Below, one piece after another: positions 34,235 through 42,367 of a stretch of DNA of 64,000 nt. Source of the stretch: an uncultured Christensenella sp. (lineage in GTDB: Bacteria > Bacillota_A > Clostridia > Christensenellales > Borkfalkiaceae); NCBI GenBank assembly GCA_910579295.1, contig CAJTTC010000010.1, positions 1 to 64,000 on the forward strand, given 5' to 3'. Each line of letters opens with the position of its first letter. Position 1 is the first letter of the stretch. Position numbers and translations under genes: made by a program. The notes below the pieces were generated by a model. The model ran no database searches, had not been told where the DNA came from, and worked only from the letters and a program-made list of their open reading frames with translations.

Positions 34235-35019
34235 CTGTTGAAGAGGTACTTGAAATCTACGAAAGGGAGATAGCGCCCGTAAAGCTGTCCGACGACTTTT
34301 GCGCAAAGTATAAGATGTACGACAACAGCGGCATCATAATAAATTGCGGCAAGCCCGTTGAGAGCGTTCTCTTTTCTCTCGACTTTTCGGAGAAGGCGGT
34401 AGACCTTGCCGTGAGTGACGGCTGTAATCTTATAATTACGCATCATCCCGCCATTTACGGGGGCATATCGCGGCTGGACGTAATAAAAAACCCGCAGGCA
34501 CGCGCAATCGCCAAGTGTCTTAAAAACGACGTTTCGGTTATTTCGATGCACCTCAATTCGGACGTAGCCCCTCTCGGAATAGACCATTATTTAATGGAAG
34601 CCTTTGGCGGGACAAATCCTCGCGTTTTATGCAATATAGAGGGCGGCGGTTACGGCAGATTATACAAAATTATGCCCATAACGCCCGACGGGCTTGTGCG
34701 CCGCGTCGCCGACTTCTTCAAGACTAACCGCTTCGAGTGCTTCGGCGTTTTAAAGGACAGGATAGAGACGGTCGCTTCGTTCTGCGGCGCGGGTTGCGAC
34801 GATAATACGATAACTTTTGCGATAGAGGGCGGCGCGGATATCTTCGTTTCGTCCGATATCAAGCACCATCAGATTGCGCAGCTTGTCGAGAGTGGTATAG
34901 CCGTCGTTCAGCTCACGCATTACAGTGCGGAGGCGTACGGCTTTCAGGAAATTTATTTTAAACTTAACGACAAGTTGCCCGTAGACTCGTTCTTCTTTTT
35001 CGACGATCGTCTGGCGTGA
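34231..35019 (+). CDS. Nif3-like dinuclear metal centre protein
   Basis: A 262-residue Nif3/YqfO family protein. Metal-binding residues appear in LIITHHPAIYGGI (about 70-82), ISMHLNSD (about 107) and QLTHYSAE (about 230). Recent work links the family to metal-dependent hydrolysis of cyclic or folate-type substrates, but the physiological role is unsettled. The ATG at 34231 overlaps the trmK stop; the upstream frame is inside trmK. The trmK-nif3 pair is conserved in Firmicutes. Confidence 0.9.
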   Translation: MTVEEVLEIYEREIAPVKLSDDFCAKYKMYDNSGIIINCGKPVESVLFSLDFSEKAVDLAVSDGCNLIITHHPAIYGGISRLDVIKNPQARAIAKCLKNDVSVISMHLNSDVAPLGIDHYLMEAFGGTNPRVLCNIEGGGYGRLYKIMPITPDGLVRRVADFFKTNRFECFGVLKDRIETVASFCGAGCDDNTITFAIEGGADIFVSSDIKHHQIAQLVESGIAVVQLTHYSAEAYGFQEIYFKLNDKLPVDSFFFFDDRLA

Positions 35020-35072
35020 TTTGATAAAAATATAAAATCAGTAAGAAAAAGCAGTTTTCAAAGGAGATAAAC

Positions 35073-35774
35073 ATGTCACAGATAGCACGGCTCATAGAGT
35101 ATCAGCAAAAGGATTCCGAACTTTTAAAGATTGAACAGGAAATATCCAATTCGGAAGAGCGTAAAAAGTTTATACAGACCCAGAGCTATATCAAAAAGGC
35201 TTCCGACAAGCTTGACAAGCTCGACGCGCAGGCGCAGGGAGTAACCACGCACCTCGACGCATTGAAAGAGAGTTACGGCGAGATAACCGAAACGTTAAAG
35301 GATTTCGAGCACCTCGACGAGCTTGTGGAGAGCGGCGCAGACTTATCATTCTATCAGCGCAACGCCGCGCAGATTGTCGAAAAGATAAAGGCGTTGAAGA
35401 GCGAGATTGCCAACTTAATCGCAAGCGCTAAGGAGATTGCAGAGGAATACAAAAATTTAAAGAAGAACGTCATAGCCGCGCAGAAGCAGTATCCCGAGGT
35501 TCAGGCGGCTTACAGGCAATTTAAGCAGTCCAAGCAGGAGCAGACGGACAAAATCACCGCCGAGCTCGAAGAGATTGCAAAGGGAATTGACCCCGAAGTA
35601 TTGCGCAAATATCAGACAAAGCGTTCGGAGCGTATCTTCCCTATCATTTGCGAAATAAAACACGACAGGTGTTCCAAGTGCGGAATAGAGCTGTCGATTG
35701 CAGATAAAGAAGAGGTTGCAACGGGTAAGGTTGTGGAGTGCGAAAACTGTCACCGCCTGTTATTCAATGCGTAA
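35073..35774 (+). CDS. Coiled-coil protein with C4 zinc ribbon
   Basis: A 233-residue protein made of a long antiparallel coiled coil (about 1-175) and a C-terminal zinc ribbon CSKCGIELS...VVECENCHRLLF (about 204-231). This matches the C4-type zinc-ribbon family found next to nif3-like genes in Firmicutes, and in other phyla considered to bind nucleic acid or flagellar components. A strong AAAGGAGAT ribosome site precedes the ATG. Function unknown. Confidence 0.82.
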   Translation: MSQIARLIEYQQKDSELLKIEQEISNSEERKKFIQTQSYIKKASDKLDKLDAQAQGVTTHLDALKESYGEITETLKDFEHLDELVESGADLSFYQRNAAQIVEKIKALKSEIANLIASAKEIAEEYKNLKKNVIAAQKQYPEVQAAYRQFKQSKQEQTDKITAELEEIAKGIDPEVLRKYQTKRSERIFPIICEIKHDRCSKCGIELSIADKEEVATGKVVECENCHRLLFNA

Positions 35775-35858
35775 CGGCGGGAGGTTGCACAGGCTCAGAT
35801 GAACTTAGACGGAAAGAGCGTTGCGGTGTTCGGCGACAGTATTGGGGAGATAAACTCT

Positions 35859-36482
35859 ATGAAGGTGTTGATGATAAACGGCAGTACGCACGAAAACGGC
35901 ACGACTGCCGCGGCTCTCAAAATTATTGCGGAGGAGCTTAAAGCGCAGGGGATTGACAGCGAAACCGTCTGTATAGGTACGGCGGCAATTCATTCCTGCA
36001 CGGGCTGTATGGGCTGTCAGAAGCTCGGCAAGTGCGTGTTCGGCGACGACCCCGTAAACGCGGTGGGCGCAAAGGTAAAGGAGGCAGACGGATATATTTT
36101 CGCCGCGCCCGTTCACTACGCGTCGCCCGCAGGAGCAGTCATTGCGTTTCTGGACAGACTGTTCTATTCGCACGGCAAGTATATGAAGTTCAAGCCCGCG
36201 GCAAGCGTTGTTGCGGCAAGGCGCGCAGGCACGACCGCCTCGTACGACGTATTGAATAAGTACATACAGATAAACAGTATGATACAAGCGCCGTCAACGT
36301 ATTGGAATATGGTGTTCGGCGCAAATGCCGGGGATACAAAGCAGGATTTGGAGGGCGCGACGGTTATGCGGGCGATAGGCTCGAATATGGCGTGGCTTTT
36401 AAAGCTCTTGGATAGCGCTAAGGGCACGCCGCTCGAAAAGCCCGTAATAATCGACAAGGTAAAAACCAATTTTATAAGATAA
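35859..36482 (+). CDS. Flavodoxin-family NAD(P)H-dependent oxidoreductase
   Basis: A 207-residue flavoprotein of the NADPH-dependent FMN reductase type. The FMN-binding loop is MINGSTHENGTT (about 4-15), and a cysteine motif SCTGCMGCQKLGKC (about 47-60) is typical of a clostridial subgroup. The start at 35859 is chosen because GGGGAGA lies 8 nt upstream; a longer frame from 35799 lacks a ribosome site. The electron acceptor is unknown. Last plus-strand gene before the convergent 6S-like RNA. Confidence 0.82.
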   Translation: MKVLMINGSTHENGTTAAALKIIAEELKAQGIDSETVCIGTAAIHSCTGCMGCQKLGKCVFGDDPVNAVGAKVKEADGYIFAAPVHYASPAGAVIAFLDRLFYSHGKYMKFKPAASVVAARRAGTTASYDVLNKYIQINSMIQAPSTYWNMVFGANAGDTKQDLEGATVMRAIGSNMAWLLKLLDSAKGTPLEKPVIIDKVKTNFIR

Positions 36483-36505
36483 AAAAAGCTCCGTCAAACA
36501 GGAGC
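36481..36505 (-). terminator. Terminator of 6S-like RNA
   Basis: On the minus strand GCTCC (36505-36501) and GGAGC (36492-36488) form a short stem followed by seven T (36487-36481). The T-run is on the minus side only, which confirms minus-strand transcription. Confidence 0.65.
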
Positions 36506-36509
36506 AAAA

Positions 36510-36746
36510 AAATAATAAATCCGCTTATGCCGTGCGTGAAAAAGTATTAACCCGCTTCTCGCAGGTGGGTGCGGCGAAGCAAAAAACTAATCGGACTTTC
36601 CGTTGACTAAGTTGAAGAAATGGCGAACAAGTTAAAAGCCGCCGACAACTTAAACAGACCTTGCCTATTTCAGCGAACGTTCCGCTCCCGTTAAAATAAT
36701 GTGGATTACGAATTTCTCACGTCACGCGCACAGCAGACTTATCTGT
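36510..36746 (-). ncRNA. ssrS: 6S RNA (probable)
   Basis: A non-coding minus-strand unit with its own promoter and terminator. 6S RNA imitates an open promoter and holds sigma-A RNA polymerase in stationary phase. The 5' end (GTCTGCTGTGCGCGTGA, near 36733-36717) pairs with the 3' end (TCACGCACGGCA and AGCGGAT, near 36541-36519), giving the long closing helix. The 3' half has the CACCCACCTG...GCGGGTT block (near 36581-36555) and CACGCACGGCA, which I recall as typical of Firmicutes 6S. The centre forms AAGTTG/CAACTT and GGCG/CGCC hairpins. Length is about 230 nt. The call rests on pattern memory; a covariance search would settle it. Confidence 0.7.
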
Positions 36747-36750
36747 TAGC

Positions 36751-36779
36751 ATTATAGCATAGGCGTATATGAAAAGCAA
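36751..36779 (-). promoter_or_regulatory. 6S-like RNA promoter
   Basis: Minus-strand TTGCTT (36779-36774), 17-bp spacer and TATAAT (36756-36751). It lies back to back with the aspS promoter. Confidence 0.75.
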
Positions 36780-36792
36780 GTGAAAGAGCAGA

Positions 36793-36820
36793 TTGCACGT
36801 CTACTATTTTTTGGTATAAA
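36793..36820 (+). promoter_or_regulatory. aspS promoter
   Basis: TTGCAC (36793-36798), a 16-bp spacer and TATAAA (36815-36820). The -35 boxes of this and the divergent 6S-like promoter are 13 bp apart. Confidence 0.6.
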
Positions 36821-36877
36821 AAAGGCGGATTGCCGCTCACAAAAATAAAACAAATCAAAGGAAAACAGAGGTGAATT

Positions 36878-38209
36878 ATGGAAGATATGACAGGAGTTAT
36901 CCCGCAGACCACGACGCCCTACGGCGAGTTTAGAAATCACGTCGGCGAGGTTGTAACGATAAAGGGCGCAGTGCACAACATAAGGGATATGTCCGACTTC
37001 GCGTTCATTATTATAAGGACTTCGCGCGAGCTTATACAGTGCGTATACTGTCCCGATTTCTCGGACTACCGTCTTGACGGCAAGCTTATGGAGCAGTGCT
37101 CGGTTAAGCTCTGGGGCAAGGTTGTAAAGAGCGAAACGCGCGACGGAAGCGAGAGGTACGAGTTGCAGATACACGGCATAGAAATACTCTCAACGCCTGC
37201 GGCAATCCCGCCCGTAGTTATATCGAAAAAGCAGATTAACGCCGATTTGAGCGTAAACCTCGACTATCGTCCCGTAACGTTGCGCAACCCCAAGGAGCGC
37301 GCAATCTTCAAAATTCAGGAGGGTATTCAAAGAGGTTTCCGCGAGTATTTAACTCAGCAGGGCTTTACCGAAGTGCACACGCCCAAGATTAATTTTGCGG
37401 GAGCGGAGGGCGGCACTAACGTGTTCAAGCTCGATTATTTCGGCAAGCAGGTATATCTCGCGCAGAGCCCTCAGCTCTACAAACAGGCGCTTGTACCCGT
37501 ATACGAGAGGGTGTTTGAAATCGCGCCCGTGTTCAGAGCCGAGCATCACGATACGTCAAGGCATTTAAACGAGTACATTTCAATGGACTTCGAAATGGGC
37601 TTCATCGACAGCTTTACCGACATAATGAATATGGAAACGGGAGTGCTCCGTTACATTATGGAATTGCTCAAAAAGGAGTACGCGCCCGAAATCGAGCTGT
37701 TAAAGGTGGACGTGCCCGAAATCAAGACAATTCCCTGTATCCGTTTCAAGGACGCAAAGGAAATGTGCGTAAAGAAGCTTAAAAACATAACCGATATGAA
37801 GGACTTCGAGCCCGAAGAGGAGGCGTTCCTCGGCAAGTGGGCAAAACAGCAGTTTAATTCCGACTTCCTGTTCGTAACGCATTACCTTTCCAAGAAACGC
37901 CCGTTCTACACTATGGACGACCCCGCCGACCCCGAGGTTACGCTCTCGTTCGACTTGTTGTTCAGAGGTATAGAGATAACCAGCGGCGGACAGCGTGTGC
38001 ACGATTATAACGAGCAGGTGGAAAAGATGAAGAAGCTCGGTATGAACCCCGAGGAGTTTGAAACCTATCTTATGTTGCACAAGTACGGCGCGCCCCCTCA
38101 CGGAGGTTTGGGCTTGGGACTTGAAAGGCTCACAATGCACCTTTTGGGCTTCAAGAACGTGCGCAATGCGGCGATGTTCCCCCGCGACATAAACCGCGTT
38201 TCACCTTAA
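36878..38209 (+). CDS. aspS: Archaeal-type aspartate--tRNA ligase (Asp/Asn)
   Basis: A 443-residue class II synthetase that charges tRNA-Asp and, in many members, tRNA-Asn with aspartate. It is the short archaeal/eukaryal-like form: OB-fold anticodon domain (about 15-115), then the catalytic core with the motif 2 region VFRAEHHDTSRHLNEY (about 221-236) and motif 3 HGGLGLGLERLTMHLLG near the C-terminus. It lacks the GAD insertion of standard bacterial AspRS (about 590 residues). A separate AsnRS is encoded at 61.2-62.6 kb, so whether this enzyme is discriminating is open. CAAAGGAAAACAGAGGTGA precedes the ATG. Confidence 0.9.
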   Translation: MEDMTGVIPQTTTPYGEFRNHVGEVVTIKGAVHNIRDMSDFAFIIIRTSRELIQCVYCPDFSDYRLDGKLMEQCSVKLWGKVVKSETRDGSERYELQIHGIEILSTPAAIPPVVISKKQINADLSVNLDYRPVTLRNPKERAIFKIQEGIQRGFREYLTQQGFTEVHTPKINFAGAEGGTNVFKLDYFGKQVYLAQSPQLYKQALVPVYERVFEIAPVFRAEHHDTSRHLNEYISMDFEMGFIDSFTDIMNMETGVLRYIMELLKKEYAPEIELLKVDVPEIKTIPCIRFKDAKEMCVKKLKNITDMKDFEPEEEAFLGKWAKQQFNSDFLFVTHYLSKKRPFYTMDDPADPEVTLSFDLLFRGIEITSGGQRVHDYNEQVEKMKKLGMNPEEFETYLMLHKYGAPPHGGLGLGLERLTMHLLGFKNVRNAAMFPRDINRVSP

Positions 38210-38251
38210 AAATTATCAGATATAGCACAAAATAATTTATTCATAAATTTT

Positions 38252-38287
38252 ATATGCACCCCCGAAGTCGTTTTCGGAGGTGCATAT
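38252..38287. terminator. Bidirectional hairpin between aspS and pyk
   Basis: Stem TATGCACC and GGTGCATA (38253-38260 and 38279-38286) with an inner CCGAA/TTCGG pairing, placed between two converging genes. Short AT-rich tails on both sides. Confidence 0.6.
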
Positions 38288-38377
38288 TCTATTGCCGATT
38301 AAGTTAAGATAAAATTAAGATATGGCGCCGACTATGGCGTAATTCCCATTATTTTTCAGCTTTCAAGCGGCTACTTC

Positions 38378-39799
38378 TTAACCGATAGTTTCAACGTTTA
38401 TCAGGTTGGAGTTGCCGCTCTTTCCGTTGGGAGTGCCGCCCGTCAGGACAATCTTGTCGCCCTTGGAAACAAGTCCCGTATCAATGGCGGCGCGCTTTGC
38501 GTAGTGGAAGAGGACGTCAACCGAATAAAACTCCTCGCTCATAACGGGTATTACGCCCCAGCTGAGCGCAAGCTTTCTGTAAGCTCTGTCATCCGTGGTC
38601 ATACCTACAATATCTATCATAGGTCTGAAACGCGAAACTGTTCTTGCCGTGCCGCCCGTACGCGTACAGACGACGATAACCTTAGCTCCTATGTCCTGTG
38701 CGAGCGTACAAGCCGAATGCGAGAGCGCTTCCGCAAGATTTCTAACGTGATAGTCGCTGTCCTTTATGTATGCAATGTATTCCGTGTTGGCTTCCGCCTG
38801 TTCTGCAATCTTCGCCATAGCGCGTACGGCTTCCACGGGGTACGCGCCCGCCGCCGTTTCGCCCGAAAGCATAATGGCTGAAGAGCCGTCGTATACGGCG
38901 TTGGCGACGTCGGAAATTTCGGCTCTCGTGGGGCGCGGCTGTTTAATCATAGATTCGAGCATTTCGGTAGCCGTAATCGAACGCTTGCCGAATATGCGGC
39001 ACTTGTTGATAATTGTTTTCTGAATGGCGGGAAGCTCCTCGAAGGGCACTTCTACGCCGAGGTCGCCGCGCGCAACCATTACGCCGTTGCAGACTGAAAC
39101 TATTTTTTCGAGATTGTTTACGCCCGCGCGGCTCTCGATTTTTGCAATCAGCTCGATTTGGTCGTCCGTATCGCCGCACTCTCTCAGCCAATCCCTGACG
39201 GCGACGAGGTCGTCAGCCTTGGACACGAACGAGCAGGCAACGAAGTCAACGCCCTGCTCAACGCCGAATTTAAGGTCTGACTTGTCCTGTTCGGAGAGGT
39301 ACTCCATTTTAAGCTCCTTGTCGGGGAAAAACATCGACTTGCGGTTGGAGAGCTCGCCGCCGACCAAAACCTTGCATACAACGTTTGGCGCTTCTACTCT
39401 AACAACTTCGAATATAATAAGACCGTTATTCAGAAGAATTTTATCGCCGGGGTTCATCTGCTCGCATATGCCCGCAAACGAAACGGCAACCCGCGTTTTG
39501 TCGCCCTCTATGTCCTCGGTGGTAAATGTGAACGTATCTCCCTCTTTAAGATTAACCTTGCCCTTAGCGAAGGTTTTAATGCGGAATTCAGGACCTTTCG
39601 TATCCAAAATAATGGGCAGGGGCACTTTTTTCTTTTCGCGCACGCTCTTGATAAGAGCAATTTTTTTAGCGTGTTCCTCGTGTGTGCCGTGCGAAAAGTT
39701 GAGGCGCGCAACGTTCATTCCCGCGTCAATCATCTTTGATAAAATCTCTTCGCTGTCGCTTGCAGGGCCAAGCGTACAGATTATTTTTGTTTTCTTCAT
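38378..39799 (-). CDS. pyk: Pyruvate kinase
   Basis: A 473-residue glycolytic enzyme making pyruvate and ATP from phosphoenolpyruvate. It opens with KTKIICTLGPAS and the active-site RLNFSHGTHEEH (about 34-45). Other landmarks are LIAKIESRAGVNNLEKI (the catalytic Lys), VMVARGDLGVEVP (about 237-249) and SITATEMLESMIKQPRPTRAE. It lacks the extra C-terminal phosphotransfer-like domain found in Bacillus enzymes. GGAGATAC precedes the ATG. Its product supplies pyruvate formate-lyase in this fermentative pathway. Confidence 0.96.
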   Translation of the reverse strand: MKKTKIICTLGPASDSEEILSKMIDAGMNVARLNFSHGTHEEHAKKIALIKSVREKKKVPLPIILDTKGPEFRIKTFAKGKVNLKEGDTFTFTTEDIEGDKTRVAVSFAGICEQMNPGDKILLNNGLIIFEVVRVEAPNVVCKVLVGGELSNRKSMFFPDKELKMEYLSEQDKSDLKFGVEQGVDFVACSFVSKADDLVAVRDWLRECGDTDDQIELIAKIESRAGVNNLEKIVSVCNGVMVARGDLGVEVPFEELPAIQKTIINKCRIFGKRSITATEMLESMIKQPRPTRAEISDVANAVYDGSSAIMLSGETAAGAYPVEAVRAMAKIAEQAEANTEYIAYIKDSDYHVRNLAEALSHSACTLAQDIGAKVIVVCTRTGGTARTVSRFRPMIDIVGMTTDDRAYRKLALSWGVIPVMSEEFYSVDVLFHYAKRAAIDTGLVSKGDKIVLTGGTPNGKSGNSNLINVETIG

Positions 39800-39917
39800 A
39801 AAAGTATCTCCGATAAAAATGATTACTTAATATATTGTAAAATAAAAAGCGGTAAAATGCAACAGATATAAAAATTTAGTTGTGTAAAAATTTAAAACGT
39901 GTTAGAATATAGCAAAA

Positions 39918-40274
39918 TCCGAGTTAATTATACGGTCGCGGGCAAAGAAATTTGCGTGAGGAAAGTCCGAGCATCACAGGGCAAGGGTGCCTGTTAACGG
40001 CAGGTGAAGGCGACTTCAAGGAAAGTGAACAGAAATATACCGCAGACGTACCGTCTGTAAGGTTGGAATGGCGAGGTAAGAGCTCACCGTATCCGCGGTA
40101 ACGCGGGTAGCCAGTCAAACCCCACCCGATGCAAGATTGGGATAACGTCTTACTTAGATGTAGGAGCTGCCCGTTCGGCGTTATCCGTTAATATCGCTAA
40201 AACCCTTCGGCGACGGAGGGCTTAGATAGATGACCGTACACGACAGAACTCGGCTTACAGATTAATCTCGGATT
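39918..40274 (+). ncRNA. rnpB: RNase P RNA (class A)
   Basis: The catalytic RNA that matures the 5' ends of tRNAs. The ends pair as AATCCGAG (39918-39925) with CTCGGATT (40267-40274). Universal motifs are present: GAGGAAAGTCCGAGC (39959-39973), ACAGGGCAAGGGTGCC, GAACAGAAATATACCGC, GGTAAGAGCTCACCG, and the 3' block GACAGAACTCGGCTTA (about 40243-40258). Length about 357 nt fits. A TAGAAT box at 39905-39910 is a likely -10 element; a good -35 is not obvious. Confidence 0.95.
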
Positions 40275-40291
40275 TATTTTAAACAAAACAG

Positions 40292-40320
40292 CCGCGGCGC
40301 AAAGATATGCGCCGCGGTTT
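40292..40320. terminator. Terminator of rnpB and XRE gene
   Basis: CCGCGGCGC (40292-40300) pairs with GCGCCGCGG (40309-40317). T-rich flanks on both strands suit the converging rnpB and XRE gene. Confidence 0.75.
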
Positions 40321-40330
40321 GTAATAATAG

Positions 40331-41017
40331 TTATTTTTTATTCTTTTTATAGTTGTAGAAAGCGTTGGTAGAGCCTAGCAGTCCGCATACTATCGCGCCG
40401 CCCGCAACGATAATCCAATAGGGGTGCCATAATCCAAGCAGCGCGCCGATCAACAGGTATACGATAATGCAGGTGAGCATAATAAATCCGCATATTGCTC
40501 CGACGTAAGGATTTTCGCCCTTCTCGGTTTTTTGTCTGCGCTTATCTCTGTCGCACAGGTCGAAAATAATGCCGATAATGCCGCAGAGCAGGGCGCATAC
40601 GGGAATAATCACCCAATGGGGATTCCACAGCCCGAACAGCGCTCCGATAAATAGATACGCCGCAACGCCCAACAGAAATACCGCCGCGCAGATAATGCCG
40701 CATAATGCTTCCGAAAATTTTTTAGGCGGATCGTCCTTGCCTCTTGTAAACAGGTGCTTCGCAGGGTCGAAAGCCGTCTGTTTTTCAAACTCCGTATTGT
40801 CCGCGTCCGTATCCGCGCGCTTGCCGTCAAGCAATTCGTCCACGGTTACGGCGAATATCCGCGCAATGGGCAACAGCAGAGCGGTTTCGGGCATAGCTTC
40901 GCCCGTTTCCCATTTGGATACGGCTTTGTTTGTGACGCCCAACGCTTCGGCAAGCTCGGCTTGCGTCATTCCCTTTTGCTTGCGTAAGGAGTATAAAAAA
41001 TCTCCGAAATTGTTCAT
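40331..41017 (-). CDS. XRE regulator with membrane segments
   Basis: A 228-residue protein joining an N-terminal Cro/CI-type helix-turn-helix (FGDFLYSLRKQKGMTQAELAEAL, cut here; about residues 4-60) to a membrane part with two pairs of hydrophobic helices (about 108-130, 137-158, 175-200, 205-222). The two pairs share the repeat LIGALFGLWNPHW / LIGALLGLWHPYW, indicating internal duplication. Such membrane-tethered XRE proteins are common in Firmicutes, with unknown signals. It has its own promoter and ends at the shared terminator. Confidence 0.8.
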   Translation of the reverse strand: MNNFGDFLYSLRKQKGMTQAELAEALGVTNKAVSKWETGEAMPETALLLPIARIFAVTVDELLDGKRADTDADNTEFEKQTAFDPAKHLFTRGKDDPPKKFSEALCGIICAAVFLLGVAAYLFIGALFGLWNPHWVIIPVCALLCGIIGIIFDLCDRDKRRQKTEKGENPYVGAICGFIMLTCIIVYLLIGALLGLWHPYWIIVAGGAIVCGLLGSTNAFYNYKKNKK

Positions 41018-41049
41018 ATCGTCTCTCCGTAGTTTCTTTTTGTGAGTTA

Positions 41050-41078
41050 ATTTTAAAATAATACGGAACGTTTTGCAA
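41050..41078 (-). promoter_or_regulatory. Promoter of XRE membrane regulator
   Basis: Minus-strand TTGCAA (41078-41073), 17 bp and TAAAAT (41055-41050). Confidence 0.6.
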
Positions 41079-41105
41079 TAGAATATAGTCGAATTAAAGT
41101 AGAAT

Positions 41106-42251
41106 TTATATCAAAATCATCTTTTCGTTGGGATTGTCGTAGCTGAGCGGCGCGTTTAAATACCGCCACAGCGCGTACGCCCGCGAGTTTATTTCTTCGC
41201 ACTTGCTTACAGTCGGGCTTTTTTCTTCACCCGCCTTTGACGACAGTAAGGGGAGTATTTTGTCGGCGGCGTCCTTTTTTACCGCAAGCACCTTCAAGGG
41301 TTGGGGGGAGAGCAGAAATTCCTGCGTTTCGTCGGCGTACAGTCCCAATAAATTCGCCGTCAAAATGCGGCGTATTCTCGATTTGGAGTAGCGCTTCGAG
41401 GAAGCTTTTTCAATGATTTCGTCATACGTATTGCCGAACGCAAGCTTTTTCAGCCTGTTTTCAAGCCCCTCCGTGCACCCGTAAACGCGCTTTAAATTCT
41501 CCCTGTCGCACAGGTACAGGAAGTCGGTCGCAAGCGTTTCAAATCGCATATCGCAGTTGCGCGCGGCTATAAAATCAGCATAGGAAAAGTCGGGCATATT
41601 TCTTCTTACGGCAGGGTTATCGGCGTTTGCGCGTATGCCGCTTGCAGACGAAAAGTTATCGGCAAGCCCGTCGTCGCGGTATCCCGCGCCAATGCGCTTT
41701 ACGGGCAGAAAGGTAAGGTCAAGCCCCGCCTGCAGCGCCGCTTTTGCGTATTCCACGCCGAGTATGTTGTTGGGTGAGGATATAAGCTCTGCGTTCCCGC
41801 CGCAAGCCGTAAACGCCGCCGAATAGCTCTTTATATAGCTTTCGCCCCGCTCCGACCAATCGGCAAGCGTGCGTTTAAACAGTCGGCTCTCCGCGTTAAG
41901 AATGTAAGCCGCCTCTTTAAATTCTTCCGCGCAACCGCTTTCGCAACCGAACGCAAGGGTTAAATCGGCGTCTAAGCCTTTAAGTTGAGCGACAGCGCCG
42001 CGTGCAAAGATTTCGGCGGGAGCAACGGCGAAGGGGGCGGGAAGCTCTATAACGGCGTCCGCTCCGCTTAATACGGCGTGTGCGGCTCTGACAAATTTAT
42101 CGTTTCGGCACATTTCTCCGCGCTGAGTAAAACACCCGCTCATTACGCACACCGTAAAATCGCACCCGCTCAAAGAACGCGCGCGTTCAATTAAATATTT
42201 ATGTCCGTTATGCAGTGGGTTTAGCTCGCAAATAATCGTACAAATTTTCAT
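41106..42251 (-). CDS. tmcAL: tRNA-Met cytidine acetate ligase
   Basis: A 381-residue TmcAL (YlbM) protein, which uses acetate and ATP to acetylate C34 of elongator tRNA-Met. The nucleotidyltransferase signature NPLHNGHKYLIE (HxGH, about 11-22) is present, followed by VMSGCFTQRGE (about 36-46) and GADAVIELP (about 68-76). In Bacillus it also lies beside yceD and rpmF, as here across the divergent pta-ackA genes. AAAGG lies 6 nt before the ATG. Using free acetate links it loosely with the neighbouring acetate pathway genes. Confidence 0.92.
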   Translation of the reverse strand: MKICTIICELNPLHNGHKYLIERARSLSGCDFTVCVMSGCFTQRGEMCRNDKFVRAAHAVLSGADAVIELPAPFAVAPAEIFARGAVAQLKGLDADLTLAFGCESGCAEEFKEAAYILNAESRLFKRTLADWSERGESYIKSYSAAFTACGGNAELISSPNNILGVEYAKAALQAGLDLTFLPVKRIGAGYRDDGLADNFSSASGIRANADNPAVRRNMPDFSYADFIAARNCDMRFETLATDFLYLCDRENLKRVYGCTEGLENRLKKLAFGNTYDEIIEKASSKRYSKSRIRRILTANLLGLYADETQEFLLSPQPLKVLAVKKDAADKILPLLSSKAGEEKSPTVSKCEEINSRAYALWRYLNAPLSYDNPNEKMILI

Positions 42252-42259
42252 TTTAAACC

Positions 42260-42323
42260 TTTACAATGCGAAAAATTTGGTATATAATGGTAGCGTTGTA
42301 AATCCGTGCCCGTAACCATTATA
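42260..42323. promoter_or_regulatory. Divergent tmcAL/pta promoters inside an inverted repeat
   Basis: Plus strand: TTTACA (42260-42265), 17 bp, TATAAT (42283-42288) for pta. Minus strand: TTTATT, 17 bp, TATAAT (42323-42318) for tmcAL. Both -10 boxes are the arms of one inverted repeat, TATAATGGT (42283-42291) and ACCATTATA (42315-42323). Confidence 0.55.
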
Positions 42324-42367
42324 GACCAAAGGCGCGGATAAATAAAGCATTTTTAAGGAGTTTTGAT

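Noticed and set aside
39024..39830. 268-codon plus-strand open frame over pyk
   Set aside because: Antisense of pyruvate kinase; serine-rich, low-complexity composition typical of a shadow frame.
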